Shown: one piece after another, positions 20,072-28,484 of the stretch | Position numbering within the stretch: position 1 is the first letter of the stretch | Layout: each line of letters starts with the position of its first letter | From: Labilithrix sp. | Lineage (GTDB): Bacteria; Myxococcota_A; Polyangia; Polyangiales; Polyangiaceae | Assembly (NCBI GenBank): GCA_019637155.1 | Contig: JAHBWE010000005.1 | Location: 434,001 to 498,000 of the forward strand | Reading direction: 5' to 3' | Length of the DNA: 64,000 nt | Translations under genes and position numbers: made by a program | Notes under the pieces: model-generated | The model's database searches: none | What the model was told of the DNA's origin: nothing | Seen by the model: the letters and a program-made list of their open reading frames with translations, nothing else

Positions 20072-21397
20072 TTGTCTTCGGTGGCGAAGGCGGGAGCTCG
20101 ACAGATCACGTGGCCGCTCGCCGGCTCGGTCGTGCTTCACGTCCTCCTCGTCGGCGGCGCGGGCGTGCTCGCGTACCGATCCATCACCGCGAAGGAGGCG
20201 CGCGAGGCCGAGCGTCGCGCCGCGGCCTCTCCGCCCTCGGTCATCGCGATCGAGCTGCCCGGCGTCGCGGAGGGCACGCTCCTCGCCGATCGCGAGGTGA
20301 TCCCGGAGGGCGAGGAGCCGACCACGTTCGGCGGCGCGACCGTCGCGCGCGTCGACAACGGGCTCGCCGGCAGCGGCGGCGACGCGCGGGGCGAGCGCGC
20401 GACGAACCTCGCCGCGCTCGACGATCGACGGCGGCTCGATCAGGACCTCACGAGCCACCTCGACAAGGACCAGGTCCAGCGCCTGAACACGGCGCGCGTG
20501 CGCGCGACGCGCGAGGACCGGCGCTCCACGAAGGAGCCGATGGAGCTCACGTTCCTCGCGAGCGGGAAGGGGGACGTCTCCGAGCGCCGCCCCGACGCGC
20601 CGTCCGATCCGAGCCGCGGCTCGCTCCACGCGAGCGCGCCGTCGGTCCTCGGCGGCCACGTCGGCTCCGCGAACGACGACGATCCGAGCGCGCCGGGCTC
20701 GAGCGCGGGCGCGTCACGCGCGGGCGCGCTCCTCGGCTCGCCCGGCGTCGGCCTCCGCGCCGCCGATCCCGGCGCCGATCACCACGCCGGCGCGCGCATC
20801 ACGCACGCGCGTCCTTCCGTCGCCGAGGCCGCGCCGTCGATCCCGGCGCTCCGCGACGGCCGCCCGAACGACACCGTCGATTCGGATCAGGAGGTCTCGA
20901 ACACCGTGCGGAGCCTCGTCGCCGCGAGCGCGGCGGGCGCGAACGCAGGCGCGGGCCGCGGCGGCACGCCGGGCCCGGACGCGGACCCCGGCGCGGGCGG
21001 CGGCGCGGTGAGCCGCGGCTCGATCGCGCGCCCGCTCGGCAGCGGCGACGGCGACCTCGTCGACTGGAACACGAGCGATCCGACGCTGCTCCCGTACTTC
21101 CGCCGCATCCACGCGAAGGTCGATCCGCTCTGGGCCAACGCGTTCCCGAGGAGCGCGATGCTGGAGCTGAAGCAGGGCACCGTCATCCTCGACGTCACGA
21201 TCGCCTCCGACGGCACCGCGAAGGTGACGTGGCCCCCCGCGCGCCCGAGCGGCATCGACGAGTTCGACCGAAACTGCGCCGACGCCCTCCGCCGCGCGAG
21301 CCCCTTCGACCCGATCCCGCAAGCGATCAAGGACCGGGGCTACACCACCCTCCGCATCCGCGCCCCGTTCACGGCGCGGAACCCGATCATCCAGTAG
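20072..21397 (+). CDS. TonB-like protein with C-terminal TonB domain
   Basis: A roughly 441-residue inner-membrane-anchored periplasmic protein. A single transmembrane helix near the N-terminus (WPLAGSVVLHVLLVGGAGVL) is followed by about 300 residues of low-complexity Ala/Gly/Asp/Pro-rich sequence. A C-terminal TonB/TolA-like domain spans roughly the last 90 residues (VILDVTIASDGTAKVTWPPA, EFDRNCADALRRASPFDPIP). TTG at 20072 is preferred as start because an AGGAG lies 10 bases upstream; GTG 20081 is the alternative. Such proteins couple inner-membrane energy to outer-membrane receptors. ExbB/ExbD genes are not adjacent. Overlap of the promoter with tatD suggests joint expression. Confidence 0.75.
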   Translation: MSSVAKAGARQITWPLAGSVVLHVLLVGGAGVLAYRSITAKEAREAERRAAASPPSVIAIELPGVAEGTLLADREVIPEGEEPTTFGGATVARVDNGLAGSGGDARGERATNLAALDDRRRLDQDLTSHLDKDQVQRLNTARVRATREDRRSTKEPMELTFLASGKGDVSERRPDAPSDPSRGSLHASAPSVLGGHVGSANDDDPSAPGSSAGASRAGALLGSPGVGLRAADPGADHHAGARITHARPSVAEAAPSIPALRDGRPNDTVDSDQEVSNTVRSLVAASAAGANAGAGRGGTPGPDADPGAGGGAVSRGSIARPLGSGDGDLVDWNTSDPTLLPYFRRIHAKVDPLWANAFPRSAMLELKQGTVILDVTIASDGTAKVTWPPARPSGIDEFDRNCADALRRASPFDPIPQAIKDRGYTTLRIRAPFTARNPIIQ

Positions 21398-21430
21398 CAT
21401 CGACGAGCTCGCGCGCCGGAGCGCGGGAGC

Positions 21431-22516
21431 TCAAAAGCTCCCCGACCAGCTCGCGCCGGCGCCCATCGGGCCGACCCACGGCACGACGACGCTCTCGGCG
21501 CCCTTCTCCTTCGCGTCGCCGCCCGGTCGCGGGGCGACGAGGAACCACGTGATCGCGCCGGCGAAGCCTGCGAGGCCGATGACGAGGGAGGTCGTGAAGA
21601 CGCCTTGATGGGTCGAGGCCCACCTCTGCTGCGTCGCGAGGGTGTCGCACGTCTCCTGGAACTCCTCGATCGTCTGGCCCTTCGCCGGATCGTCGAAGCT
21701 GGCGGGGCGCGAGCAGGAGGCGCCCGGGCGCGCGTTGCGCGCGAGCGTCTCGTTCGCGACCTCGACGCCGTGGCGCGCGTTCGCGGCGAGGCCGCCGAAG
21801 ATCGCGGCCGTGACGAGGCCGCCGACGCCGATCGCGCCCGCGGCGTACATCGGCCAGGTCGTCGTCGGCGGCGTGAAGAGGCGCGACTCCTCGCTCTCCG
21901 CCGTCGCGCTCTGTGAGGTCGTCACCGCCGCCTCCTTCGGGCGCGTGCGCGTGTCGGCGGTGGGGATGATCGCCTTCGGGACGAAGTTCGGACGCACGTC
22001 GGTGACCTTCCCCGCCGGCGCGTCGACCTCGATCGTCTTCGTCTCGTCGCGGTGCGTGACCACGACCGTGTGTTGTCCGGCCGCGACCGTGATCGGCGCC
22101 TTCACGTCGACCTTCTCGCCGTCCACCGTCGCCTCCGCGCCGTCGGGGATGTCGAGCTTGAGCGCGCCGAGGTGGGACTTCGCTTCGCGGAGGCCCTTCT
22201 CCGCGCCGACGCGGACCTTGTCCGGGATCTCGTTGGTCGTGGCGAGGAAGTCGTCGAAGTTCCGCGCGGCCTCGAGCCAGTGGCCCGAGCGGAGCGCGCT
22301 CTGCGCGAGCATCAGCGTCGCGGACGGCCGCTTGAGCAGCGCCGACGCCTGGAAGAACGCGACGCGCGCCTCCTCGTAGCGCTTCTTGCCATAGAGCTTC
22401 AGGCCCTCCGCGTAGCGCGCGCGCGCGGCCTCCTCGATCGCCTTGCTCTCGGACGGGGCCGCCGCCGCCGCCGGGGCGACGAGCATGACGAAGGCGAACG
22501 CGACGAGCCGCCTCAA
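21431..22516 (-). CDS. PEGA/TPR-type periplasmic protein
   Basis: About 361 residues. A signal peptide (RRLVAFAFVMLVAPAAAAAP) leads to a TPR-like helical part (AIEEAARARYAEGLKLYGKK, LKRPSATLMLAQSALRSG). A PEGA-like beta domain follows (ALKLDIPDGAEATVDGEKVD, GQHTVVVTHRDETKTIEV). Two hydrophobic helices near the C-terminus (PMYAAGAIGVGGLVTAAIFG, FTTSLVIGLAGFAGAITWFL) could be membrane segments. The start is TTG at 22516, overlapping the stop of the beta-barrel gene (TTGA), so it is the last gene of the envelope operon. PEGA proteins often bind surface structures; a role in the same export system is inferred. Confidence 0.7.
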   Translation of the reverse strand: MRRLVAFAFVMLVAPAAAAAPSESKAIEEAARARYAEGLKLYGKKRYEEARVAFFQASALLKRPSATLMLAQSALRSGHWLEAARNFDDFLATTNEIPDKVRVGAEKGLREAKSHLGALKLDIPDGAEATVDGEKVDVKAPITVAAGQHTVVVTHRDETKTIEVDAPAGKVTDVRPNFVPKAIIPTADTRTRPKEAAVTTSQSATAESEESRLFTPPTTTWPMYAAGAIGVGGLVTAAIFGGLAANARHGVEVANETLARNARPGASCSRPASFDDPAKGQTIEEFQETCDTLATQQRWASTHQGVFTTSLVIGLAGFAGAITWFLVAPRPGGDAKEKGAESVVVPWVGPMGAGASWSGSF

Positions 22517-24135
22517 AACGAGTACCTCGTCGTCAGGTATACCGTCTCGTTGCGGCGGAACCAGCTGCCGAAGGAGCCGCCGGCGCCGTCGATCATCAGG
22601 TAGCCGAGGCGGAGCGTGAAGTTCGTGCCCGCGTAGCCGACCTCCGGGCGCACGACCCACGAGAGCGGGTTGATGCCGAGGAGCGAGCGCGCCTCGAGCA
22701 CGACGTAGTCCCAGAAGAGCCAGCGCACGACGTTCGCGATCGCCGCGTTCTGCTCGCGGACGAAGAGGAGCGGGCCGCTGTTCGCCTGGTTGACGACGGG
22801 GATGACCGGCACCTCCGGCCCGAGGATGTGCATGTACGAGGCCTCGAGCACGATCACCTTGCCGAAGCCGCGCTGGTACTCGACGCCGGCGACCGCCTGC
22901 GCGGTCGGCTTCGCGATCGAGTTCAGGTTGTCGCGCGTGTAGAAGGTCATCGCGGTGTCGAACGCCGCGTCGAGGCGGAGGACGAGCGGCCCCGCCGTCG
23001 TCGACATGTCCATCCCGACGTGGTGACGGCGCACCGACGTCGACACGAACGGCCCGCCGTACGAGGCCGACGCGCGCTTCGCGCCGGCGTAGATCGCCTC
23101 GAACTCCTCGCCGGTGGGGTTCTCGGGGCTCCGCGCCTGGTTGAACTGCTGCGCGATCTGCGGATCGAGGTACACGTACGGCGAGCGGTCGCGGCCGTAG
23201 TGGTAGTAGAGGCTCGTGTCGAACGACGCGAAGTGCATGCGCATCGACGCGCCGAGCGACGCGCCGTCGAAGAGGTTCTGCTGCCGGAAGCGCACGAGCG
23301 CCGCCTCCACCTCGCCCGGGTCCTTGCCGTCGCCGTAGGTGCCGAAGAAGCGACGCACGTGGAGCGGCGCGTCCGGCTGCACGAGCGACCAGTTCGCGCC
23401 GTAGAACGACGCGCGATCGGGGAAGAAGAACGGCTGCGCGACGAGCCCGAGCACCGCGACGCCGATGTCGAAGTCCGCGCGCGCGGCGAGGGTGGGGATC
23501 GCCACCATCTCCGCGTCGAGCTGCATGCGGTTTCTCGTGTCGCGCGCGTTGAGGACGTCGTTCGGCGCGACGCCGTCGGCGTTGCCCCAGACGATGCGCT
23601 GCTGCCCGAGGCGGACGTCGACGCGCTCGGAGTAGAAGCCGAGGTACGCCTCGCGCAGCACCGGCTCGAGGAGCACCGTCGACACGGTGCGGGAGTCGAG
23701 CGGCTCGCCCGCGCGCCCCTCGACGAGCGACGCGGTGTACGCGAGCGAGCCCGAGATCACGGCCTGGAAGCTCTTGCCGCGGTTGTAGCGGACGTCCAGG
23801 TACATCTGGCTCACGCTCGTCGCGCGCTCGTAGCCGACGTGGTCGGAGAGCGGCGCGTTCACCGGCGCGGGGCCCTCCGACGGCAGGCCGTACTGCAGCG
23901 TCGTGCGGCCGAAGCCGCGGACCTCGATCTTGTCCGGCTTCGGCGCCTCCGGCTCCGGCCTCGGCGCGGCGGGCTTGCCCGTGTCGGTCTCGTCCTCGAT
24001 GACCTCGACGATCTCGTCGTCGCCGTCCCCGTTGCCGTTGCCGTCGGCAGGCGGGACCGTCGCCGGCGGCTCCTGCGCCTCAGCCGATCGCGCGACCGCG
24101 AAGGACAGAAGACAGATCCATCGACAGGAGCGCAC
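22513..24135 (-). CDS. Predicted outer-membrane beta-barrel protein
   Basis: About 540 residues. The GTG at 24135 gives a plausible signal peptide (RSCRWICLLSFAVARSAEAQ) and overlaps the permease gene by 56 bp. After an acidic Gly/Asp/Glu linker the sequence has many alternating amphipathic strands, for example FGRTTLQYGLP, SQMYLDVRYN and REAYLGFYSERVDVRLGQQR, and ends in ETVYLTTRYSF with the terminal Phe typical of outer-membrane barrels. The DVRLGQQRIVWGNADG segment resembles the DUF1302 family that accompanies RND/LolA-like exporters. It probably forms the outer-membrane part of the ABC system encoded upstream. Confidence 0.75.
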   Translation of the reverse strand: MRSCRWICLLSFAVARSAEAQEPPATVPPADGNGNGDGDDEIVEVIEDETDTGKPAAPRPEPEAPKPDKIEVRGFGRTTLQYGLPSEGPAPVNAPLSDHVGYERATSVSQMYLDVRYNRGKSFQAVISGSLAYTASLVEGRAGEPLDSRTVSTVLLEPVLREAYLGFYSERVDVRLGQQRIVWGNADGVAPNDVLNARDTRNRMQLDAEMVAIPTLAARADFDIGVAVLGLVAQPFFFPDRASFYGANWSLVQPDAPLHVRRFFGTYGDGKDPGEVEAALVRFRQQNLFDGASLGASMRMHFASFDTSLYYHYGRDRSPYVYLDPQIAQQFNQARSPENPTGEEFEAIYAGAKRASASYGGPFVSTSVRRHHVGMDMSTTAGPLVLRLDAAFDTAMTFYTRDNLNSIAKPTAQAVAGVEYQRGFGKVIVLEASYMHILGPEVPVIPVVNQANSGPLLFVREQNAAIANVVRWLFWDYVVLEARSLLGINPLSWVVRPEVGYAGTNFTLRLGYLMIDGAGGSFGSWFRRNETVYLTTRYSF

Positions 24136-26575
24136 GAATGCCCGGGAGCGCGGCGAAGACCAGGAAGACGAGCGTCGGCACCGACGCGACCATGAAGTCA
24201 TGAGGCCGGAAGTCGAGCGGGACGGCGAACCACGTGGAGGCCATCGGCATTCGAAGCGCATACGCCGTCACCACCCACGCGCCGAGGGATAGCACGAGAC
24301 CCGCCATCGCGAGCAGACCGACCTCGGTCAGGACGATACGGGCGATCTCGCCGCCGCCGTAGCCGAGCGAGCGGAGGGTCGCATATTCGGTCTCGCGCTC
24401 GAGGAGGAGGAAGCCGAGGACGCTCACGAGGAAGAAGAACGCGAGGACCCCGGAGAGGCCGATGAACGGCACGACGATGACGTTGAACGACGAGAGGTAG
24501 GCGAGCGTCTTCGACGCGTATTCGGTCCGCACCTCGACGCTCGTGATGCTCTCGTCGGCGAGGAGGGCGACCTTCGGGTCGGTCGGCCGCGGCGCGACGG
24601 TAGGGGCGGGGACGTTGGCGGCCTCGCCGAGGTCGAGGGTCTCCACGACCTCCGCGTTCTCGCCGCGCTTGATCGCCGGCCCTTCGGGGGCCTTCTTCGG
24701 GCCGGTCGGGACCTGCCCGAATTTCACGTATGCCCCGGAAATCTTCCCCTCCATCCCGAAGATGCGCTGCGCGGTGGCGCGCGGCACGACGATGGTGGAG
24801 AGCGCGGCGTCACGGGTGAGGCCGACGACGACGAGCTCGTGGACGACGCCCTTGCGGACGATCGCGATGCGCTCGCCGATGTGGGGCGGGTTCGCGCCCG
24901 CGAACGCGGAGTTGAGGTACGCCTCCGCCGCGGTCTCGCTCGAGAACGGCGCGCCGACGAAGAGGCCGTGCGTCACCATCTCGTCCTGCTTCGGGAGGCC
25001 GCGGATGCGCATCTCCTGGATCGAGCCGTTCTCGCGGCGGACCGGGGCGTAGCTCTGGAGGTAGCCGCGGAACGACGAGACGCCGCTGTCCTCCATCATC
25101 TCCTTCACCTGCTCCTCCGCGAGCGGCACCTTGAACGCGGTGATCGCGTCCCAGTGCAGCTTGCCCGCTTCGGTCGTCGCCCAGGTGTCCCACGACGCGA
25201 TCGTGGTGAGGAGCGCGGAGGGCAGCGCGACCGCGAGCGCGACGAGGGTGGCGGTGGCGGCGGAGAGGCGGACGCGGCGGAAGACGTTCCGCACCGCGTA
25301 GCGCGTCGCGATGTTCCCGGAGAGGAGCTTCTCGAGGAACGCCGGCATGCCGTCGAACGCGATCTCGCCGGAGCCGCGCAGCGCGTGGGCGGGGGCGATG
25401 CGGAGGACGCCGATCGCGGGGGCGATCGCGGAGGCGAGGCCGACCGCGATCGCGGACCCGGCCCCGAGCGCGAGGTAGGTCACGTCCCACGACATGATCG
25501 GGGACGGGAAGCCGGAGATGACGGAGCTCGTCTTGGCGACCTTGGAGGCGAAGCCCATCGCCGCGGGGACGCCCAGGATCGCGCCGGCGAGGCCGGGGAC
25601 GAAGCCGAGGCCGAAGAAGAGCGCCGAGAGTTGCCCCGGCGACCAACCCTGCGCGAGGAACGCGCCGATCTCCTTCCGCCGCTCGGCGACGAGGCGGTGC
25701 ATCGAGATGACGGCGACGATGGAGGCCATCAGCGCGACGATGAGCGCGATGATCGGCGTGACCGAGCGCGAGCCCGAGAGGATGACGTCGAGGAAGCGGT
25801 AGCCGAAGGTCTGGTCCTTCGTCACGACGCGTTCGATCTCGAGGCCGTCGAGCGAGGCGAGGACGGCGTCCATCGTCTTCTGCTTGTCTGCGCCTTTGTC
25901 GAACGTGACGACGACCGAGTTGTAGAGCACCTCCGGGAACGTGCGGTCGAGCGACTCGCGCGACGCGTAGATGATGCCGAGCGAGCCTTTGTGCGGGACG
26001 AGGAGCGACGGGTTCGCGGTCGGGACGAGGTACTCCGCCGAGAGGCCGGTCCCGCCGACGGTGAAGCGCGACGAGAAGCGGTGCGGGTTGACGACGATCT
26101 CGTCGCCGGCCTGGAGCGCTTGCGCCTCCGCGAACGAGCGGTCGACGATCGCGTGCTCCGGCTTGCCCTTCTCGAGCCAGCTGCCGCTCGTGAGCTCGAT
26201 GTCGTTCACGGTCGGGTGCGCCGCCGGCTCTAGGTACTGGATCACGACCGGGAGCGGCGCCCCCTCACCCGTCTTCGATACGCGCTCGATGTAGCCCGTC
26301 GCGATGAAGCGGCGGTTCACCGCCGAGACGCCGGGGACGCGGCGCACGACGTCGAGCGACGGCATCTCCGTGTCCGACGCGGGCGTGAACTGGACCTCGA
26401 GGTCGGCGAGGCGGAGCTTCTCCGCCCACGCATCACGTGTAGAATACAGGCTCTCCTGCGCCACGTACCCGCCGCCGAGCGCGGCGGCCTGGAGCGTGAG
26501 GATGAGCGCGATGAGCGCGAAGCGGCCCTTGGCGCGGAGGAGCTCGCGCCACGCGAACTTGAGGAGCGTGCCCAT
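24080..26575 (-). CDS. ABC transporter permease, FtsX/MacB/LolC type
   Basis: A roughly 831-residue inner-membrane permease with duplicated FtsX-type architecture: one N-terminal helix (KGRFALIALILTLQAAALGG), a large periplasmic domain, three helices (SVTPIIALIVALMASIVAVI and two more), then a second extracytoplasmic domain with a second helix set near the C-terminus (VIVVPFIGLSGVLAFFFLV, VGLLAMAGLVLSLGAWVV). It starts at ATG 26575, one base overlapping the ATPase stop (TGATG); the GTG at 26578 is an alternative. With the ATPase and LolA-like gene it makes a lipoprotein- or lipid-extraction type system. Its 3' end overlaps the barrel gene. Confidence 0.88.
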   Translation of the reverse strand: MGTLLKFAWRELLRAKGRFALIALILTLQAAALGGGYVAQESLYSTRDAWAEKLRLADLEVQFTPASDTEMPSLDVVRRVPGVSAVNRRFIATGYIERVSKTGEGAPLPVVIQYLEPAAHPTVNDIELTSGSWLEKGKPEHAIVDRSFAEAQALQAGDEIVVNPHRFSSRFTVGGTGLSAEYLVPTANPSLLVPHKGSLGIIYASRESLDRTFPEVLYNSVVVTFDKGADKQKTMDAVLASLDGLEIERVVTKDQTFGYRFLDVILSGSRSVTPIIALIVALMASIVAVISMHRLVAERRKEIGAFLAQGWSPGQLSALFFGLGFVPGLAGAILGVPAAMGFASKVAKTSSVISGFPSPIMSWDVTYLALGAGSAIAVGLASAIAPAIGVLRIAPAHALRGSGEIAFDGMPAFLEKLLSGNIATRYAVRNVFRRVRLSAATATLVALAVALPSALLTTIASWDTWATTEAGKLHWDAITAFKVPLAEEQVKEMMEDSGVSSFRGYLQSYAPVRRENGSIQEMRIRGLPKQDEMVTHGLFVGAPFSSETAAEAYLNSAFAGANPPHIGERIAIVRKGVVHELVVVGLTRDAALSTIVVPRATAQRIFGMEGKISGAYVKFGQVPTGPKKAPEGPAIKRGENAEVVETLDLGEAANVPAPTVAPRPTDPKVALLADESITSVEVRTEYASKTLAYLSSFNVIVVPFIGLSGVLAFFFLVSVLGFLLLERETEYATLRSLGYGGGEIARIVLTEVGLLAMAGLVLSLGAWVVTAYALRMPMASTWFAVPLDFRPHDFMVASVPTLVFLVFAALPGIRALLSMDLSSVLRGRAIG

Positions 26576-27348
26576 CACTCACCGACGGCGCGGAAGCGAC
26601 GGAGCGGGAGGTGCGAGACCCCCGAGGCCTGGCGCACGACCGGCACCTCGCCGCTCGTCTCGAGCATGTTGCCGTGGCCGAGGACGCGGCCGTCGCGGAG
26701 GCGGATGACGGAGTCGACGCGGCTCGCGAGCTCGGGATCGTGCGTGACCATGACGCAGGTGACGCCGCTCTGGCGCTGGAGGTCGAGCATGCACTGGAAG
26801 ATGCGCTCGCCCGACTCCTCGTCGAGGTTGCCGGTCGGCTCGTCCGCGAGGAGCAGCTGCGGCTCGCGCGCGAGGACGCGGGCGACCGCGACGCGCTGCT
26901 GCTGGCCGCCGGAGAGCTGCGACGGGAACCGGTTCGCGAGGTCGGCCATGCCGACCTTGGCGAGGTAGTCGAGGGCGCGGGCGCGGCGCGCGGGGGCCTT
27001 GAGGCCGAGGAACTCGAGGCCGGCCTCGACGTTCTCGACCGCGGTGAGCGACGGGAGCAAGTTGTAGAACTGGAAGACGAAGCCGATCGCCTTGCGGCGG
27101 TACTCGGTGAGCTCGCGGTTCGAGGCGCGGTTGAGATCGAGGCCGCCGACGACGACGCTTCCCGCGTCGCCCTTGTCGAGACCGCCGAGGATCGAGAGGA
27201 GCGTGGTCTTGCCGCAGCCGGAGGGGCCGACGATGGCGCTGAACGAGCCGCGCTCGAACTTCATCGAGACCTCGCGGAGGACGGTCGTGGAGACCGAGCC
27301 CTGCTTGTACGTCTTGTACAGATCCTTGATCTCGACGATGGCGCTCAT
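26575..27348 (-). CDS. ABC transporter ATP-binding protein, LolD/MacB type
   Basis: Cytoplasmic ATPase of 257 residues. Walker A GPSGCGKTTLLSILGG, Q-loop region FVFQFYNLLPSLTAVENVE, signature LSGGQQQRVAVARVLA, Walker B LLLADEPTGNLDE and the switch TCVMVTHDPE are all intact. The FQFYNLLPSLTAVENVE stretch is typical of the LolD/MacB branch that works with FtsX permeases. It starts at ATG 27348, 28 bp after the LolA-like gene, and is coupled to the permease downstream. It would power conformational changes of the permease to move a lipoprotein, lipid or peptide across the envelope. Confidence 0.93.
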   Translation of the reverse strand: MSAIVEIKDLYKTYKQGSVSTTVLREVSMKFERGSFSAIVGPSGCGKTTLLSILGGLDKGDAGSVVVGGLDLNRASNRELTEYRRKAIGFVFQFYNLLPSLTAVENVEAGLEFLGLKAPARRARALDYLAKVGMADLANRFPSQLSGGQQQRVAVARVLAREPQLLLADEPTGNLDEESGERIFQCMLDLQRQSGVTCVMVTHDPELASRVDSVIRLRDGRVLGHGNMLETSGEVPVVRQASGVSHLPLRRFRAVGE

Positions 27349-27375
27349 TGGACGTTCTCCCTCTGCCTCAATCTC

Positions 27376-28161
27376 TCACTGCTTCTCGAGCGCGCGAACC
27401 GAGAAGTTGTCCATCGGGATGTCTTCGCGGCGGTTGATCTTGTCGAGGGAGAGGTCCGTCGTGCGGCCCGTCTTGTTGTCCGTCATCTTCGAGCCGGTGA
27501 TGAACCAGCGGCCCGCGTGCTTCTGGATCTCGCGCGAGAGGAGCGTCTTCACCGGCGAGCCGCCCTTGTTGTACATGACGTACTTGAGCGGGACGTAGTT
27601 GTCCTTGCGGACCCACAGCTCGATCTTGCCGTACACCGCGTCGCTGTTCTTCGGCGTCGCCATGAGGTGGTAGCACTCGAACTTGCCGACCTTCTCGTCG
27701 CCCTTCTTCACCGCGTCGCTCTGGCGGAGGTCGCGGCCGTCGAGGTCCGCGTACGAGAAGTCGGTGCCCATGAAGGAGTCGGCGCGGTTCGAGCCCGCGA
27801 TGCGGCGCGAGCGCTTCAGCTCCGGCGTGTAGAGGAAGCGCTCGTCGTCGGCGCCGCTGTTCTGGACCTGAAGGAACTTCATGCCCGCGACGTCGGCCGG
27901 CGCGGAGAACGTGATGACGCTCTTGCCGAGCGGCGGCGCGTACTTGCGGCTCTTGCCCTCGAAGGCGAGCGAGCGGGTCTTGCCGCTGGTCTCGGTGACG
28001 ACCGCCTTCGCGTTGACCTCGGCGCCGCCCATGCCCCACGGATCGGACTCCGCGACCTTGGCGACGATCTGCGAGGCGGTCAGCTCGGGGGCCTGAGCGC
28101 CCGCGACGGAGACGGTGACGGCGGCAGCGACGACGAAGGAGAGGGCGAACGAGGTCTTCAT
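27376..28161 (-). CDS. LolA-like outer-membrane lipoprotein-sorting protein
   Basis: A 261-residue periplasmic carrier-like protein. The signal peptide is MKTSFALSFVVAAAVTVSVAG with cleavage after AGA. The mature part has the LolA-like half-barrel pattern of the uncharacterised LolA-related family that accompanies FtsX-type exporters: SRKYAPPLGKSVITFSAPAD, MKFLQVQNSGADDERFLYTP, RIAGSNRADSFMGTDFSYAD and YVPLKYVMYNKGGSPVKTL. First gene of a five-gene operon, so it probably shuttles a hydrophobic substrate between the permease and the outer-membrane barrel. The exact substrate is not indicated. ATG at 28161; promoter expected in the 324-bp gap upstream. Confidence 0.82.
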   Translation of the reverse strand: MKTSFALSFVVAAAVTVSVAGAQAPELTASQIVAKVAESDPWGMGGAEVNAKAVVTETSGKTRSLAFEGKSRKYAPPLGKSVITFSAPADVAGMKFLQVQNSGADDERFLYTPELKRSRRIAGSNRADSFMGTDFSYADLDGRDLRQSDAVKKGDEKVGKFECYHLMATPKNSDAVYGKIELWVRKDNYVPLKYVMYNKGGSPVKTLLSREIQKHAGRWFITGSKMTDNKTGRTTDLSLDKINRREDIPMDNFSVRALEKQ

Positions 28162-28484
28162 TGCAGTGGCTCCTGGGCTCCTGGGGTTCCGGCGTTTCGT
28201 CCGGCGACGCAGACACGTATCGCAACGTCGGTGCCAGGCGCCTCTCGGCCCCTTTCGCTCACGAGACCCCCAAATTTCAGCCGGTTTTCGCTCCGTCGGA
28301 ACAATTCGATCTGGATCGGAACGAGAGAGGCGTTGTCACGCTGCGATGACAGTCCCGGGGATTTCAGAATCCAGGCTCGCTTCACCTACACAGTCCCCAC
28401 GCACGAAAGCGGGCGCCTCGGGCCCGTCCTCCTCTAGTGCGCCCCCGCTGCCATCCCGGTACGGCTCTTGTACGCTGATGAGGC
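28162..28484. promoter_or_regulatory. Divergent intergenic region
   Basis: A 323-bp gap between the LolA-like operon (minus) and the Cys-rich lipoprotein gene (plus). No convincing coding frame or RNA gene is seen. It is less GC-rich than its surroundings, notably 28270-28345 (segments such as CCAAATTTCAGCCGGTTTT and GGAACAATTCGATCTGGAT), as expected for promoters. No specific operator could be assigned. Confidence 0.4.
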
